This document shows positions 41,129-41,147 of a stretch of DNA of 41,147 nucleotides, one piece after another (position 1 is the first letter of the stretch; each line of letters opens with the position of its first letter). The stretch comes from Sphingomonas sp. TDK1 (GTDB lineage Bacteria > Pseudomonadota > Alphaproteobacteria > Sphingomonadales > Sphingomonadaceae): assembly GCF_001650735.1 (NCBI RefSeq), contig NZ_LXVY01000013.1, positions 1-41,147 of the forward strand. The letters are read 5' to 3'. The notes beneath the pieces are model-generated. The model did not search any database and was not told where the DNA came from. It saw only the letters and a program-made list of their open reading frames with translations. The position numbers and the translations under genes were made by a program.

Positions 41129-41147
41129 CGGCTTCTCTGCAGTCGCA

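Overview
The window looks like a large part of a conjugative plasmid from an alphaproteobacterium, most likely a sphingomonad (Sphingomonas/Novosphingobium type). This is inferred from the high GC content, the F-type transfer genes in sphingomonad-style order, a RepC-type initiator beside an RPA-family initiator, and a strawberry-notch methylase-helicase gene. No tRNA, rRNA or chromosomal housekeeping gene was seen.

Layout. (1) 1-7.9 kb is an accessory region: the N-terminal end of an IS transposase cut by the window edge, a serine resolvase, two separate VapBC toxin-antitoxin pairs, and a 993-residue PHP-ATPase of the TrlF type whose start codon overlaps the stop of the second VapC. A few small unknown genes follow. 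Copies of a plasmid iteron-like motif lie in inverted orientation at 1965-1980 and 6562-6577, on either side of the VapBC2-TrlF block. (2) 8.0-27.9 kb, minus strand, is a nearly complete F-type (MPF-F) type IV secretion operon. Transcribed right to left it reads traA-L-E-K-B-dsbC-V-C-orf-trbI-traF(peptidase)-W-orf-U-trbC-N-orf-orf-F-H-G. Many of its genes overlap by 1-14 bases, which suggests one coupled transcript. TraD and the TraI relaxase are not in the window. (3) 27.9-29.4 kb is a control region: five tandem 20-bp palindromic repeats between traA and a divergent gene for a likely ribbon-helix-helix protein, then an HTH-like gene. (4) 29.4-32.3 kb is the replication region: iterons, a strong inverted repeat and a terminator-like hairpin upstream of repC, more iterons, then an RPA-family initiator. 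(5) 32.3-36.3 kb carries a lytic transglycosylase, a protein with a degenerate nuclease-like C-terminus, a small membrane protein, and an SGNH hydrolase flanked by two related small genes, one of them frameshifted. (6) 36.3-37.75 kb is a partition locus: parA, a small RHH-type partner gene and a repeat-rich upstream region. (7) 37.75-41.1 kb holds a toprim/zinc-finger primase-like gene and a methylase-helicase gene. The latter is broken by a -1 frameshift and then cut off at a perfect 24-bp palindrome that may mark an inserted element.

The parts fit together as replication (RepC/RPA plus iterons), partition (ParA plus RHH partner), transfer (pilus assembly plus transglycosylase) and stabilisation or defence (VapBC pairs, TrlF-like ATPase, resolvase). 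The strongest candidates for undescribed biology are the overlapping VapB-VapC-TrlF cassette, the 20-bp palindromic repeat array, and the double-initiator origin with iteron copies far from it.
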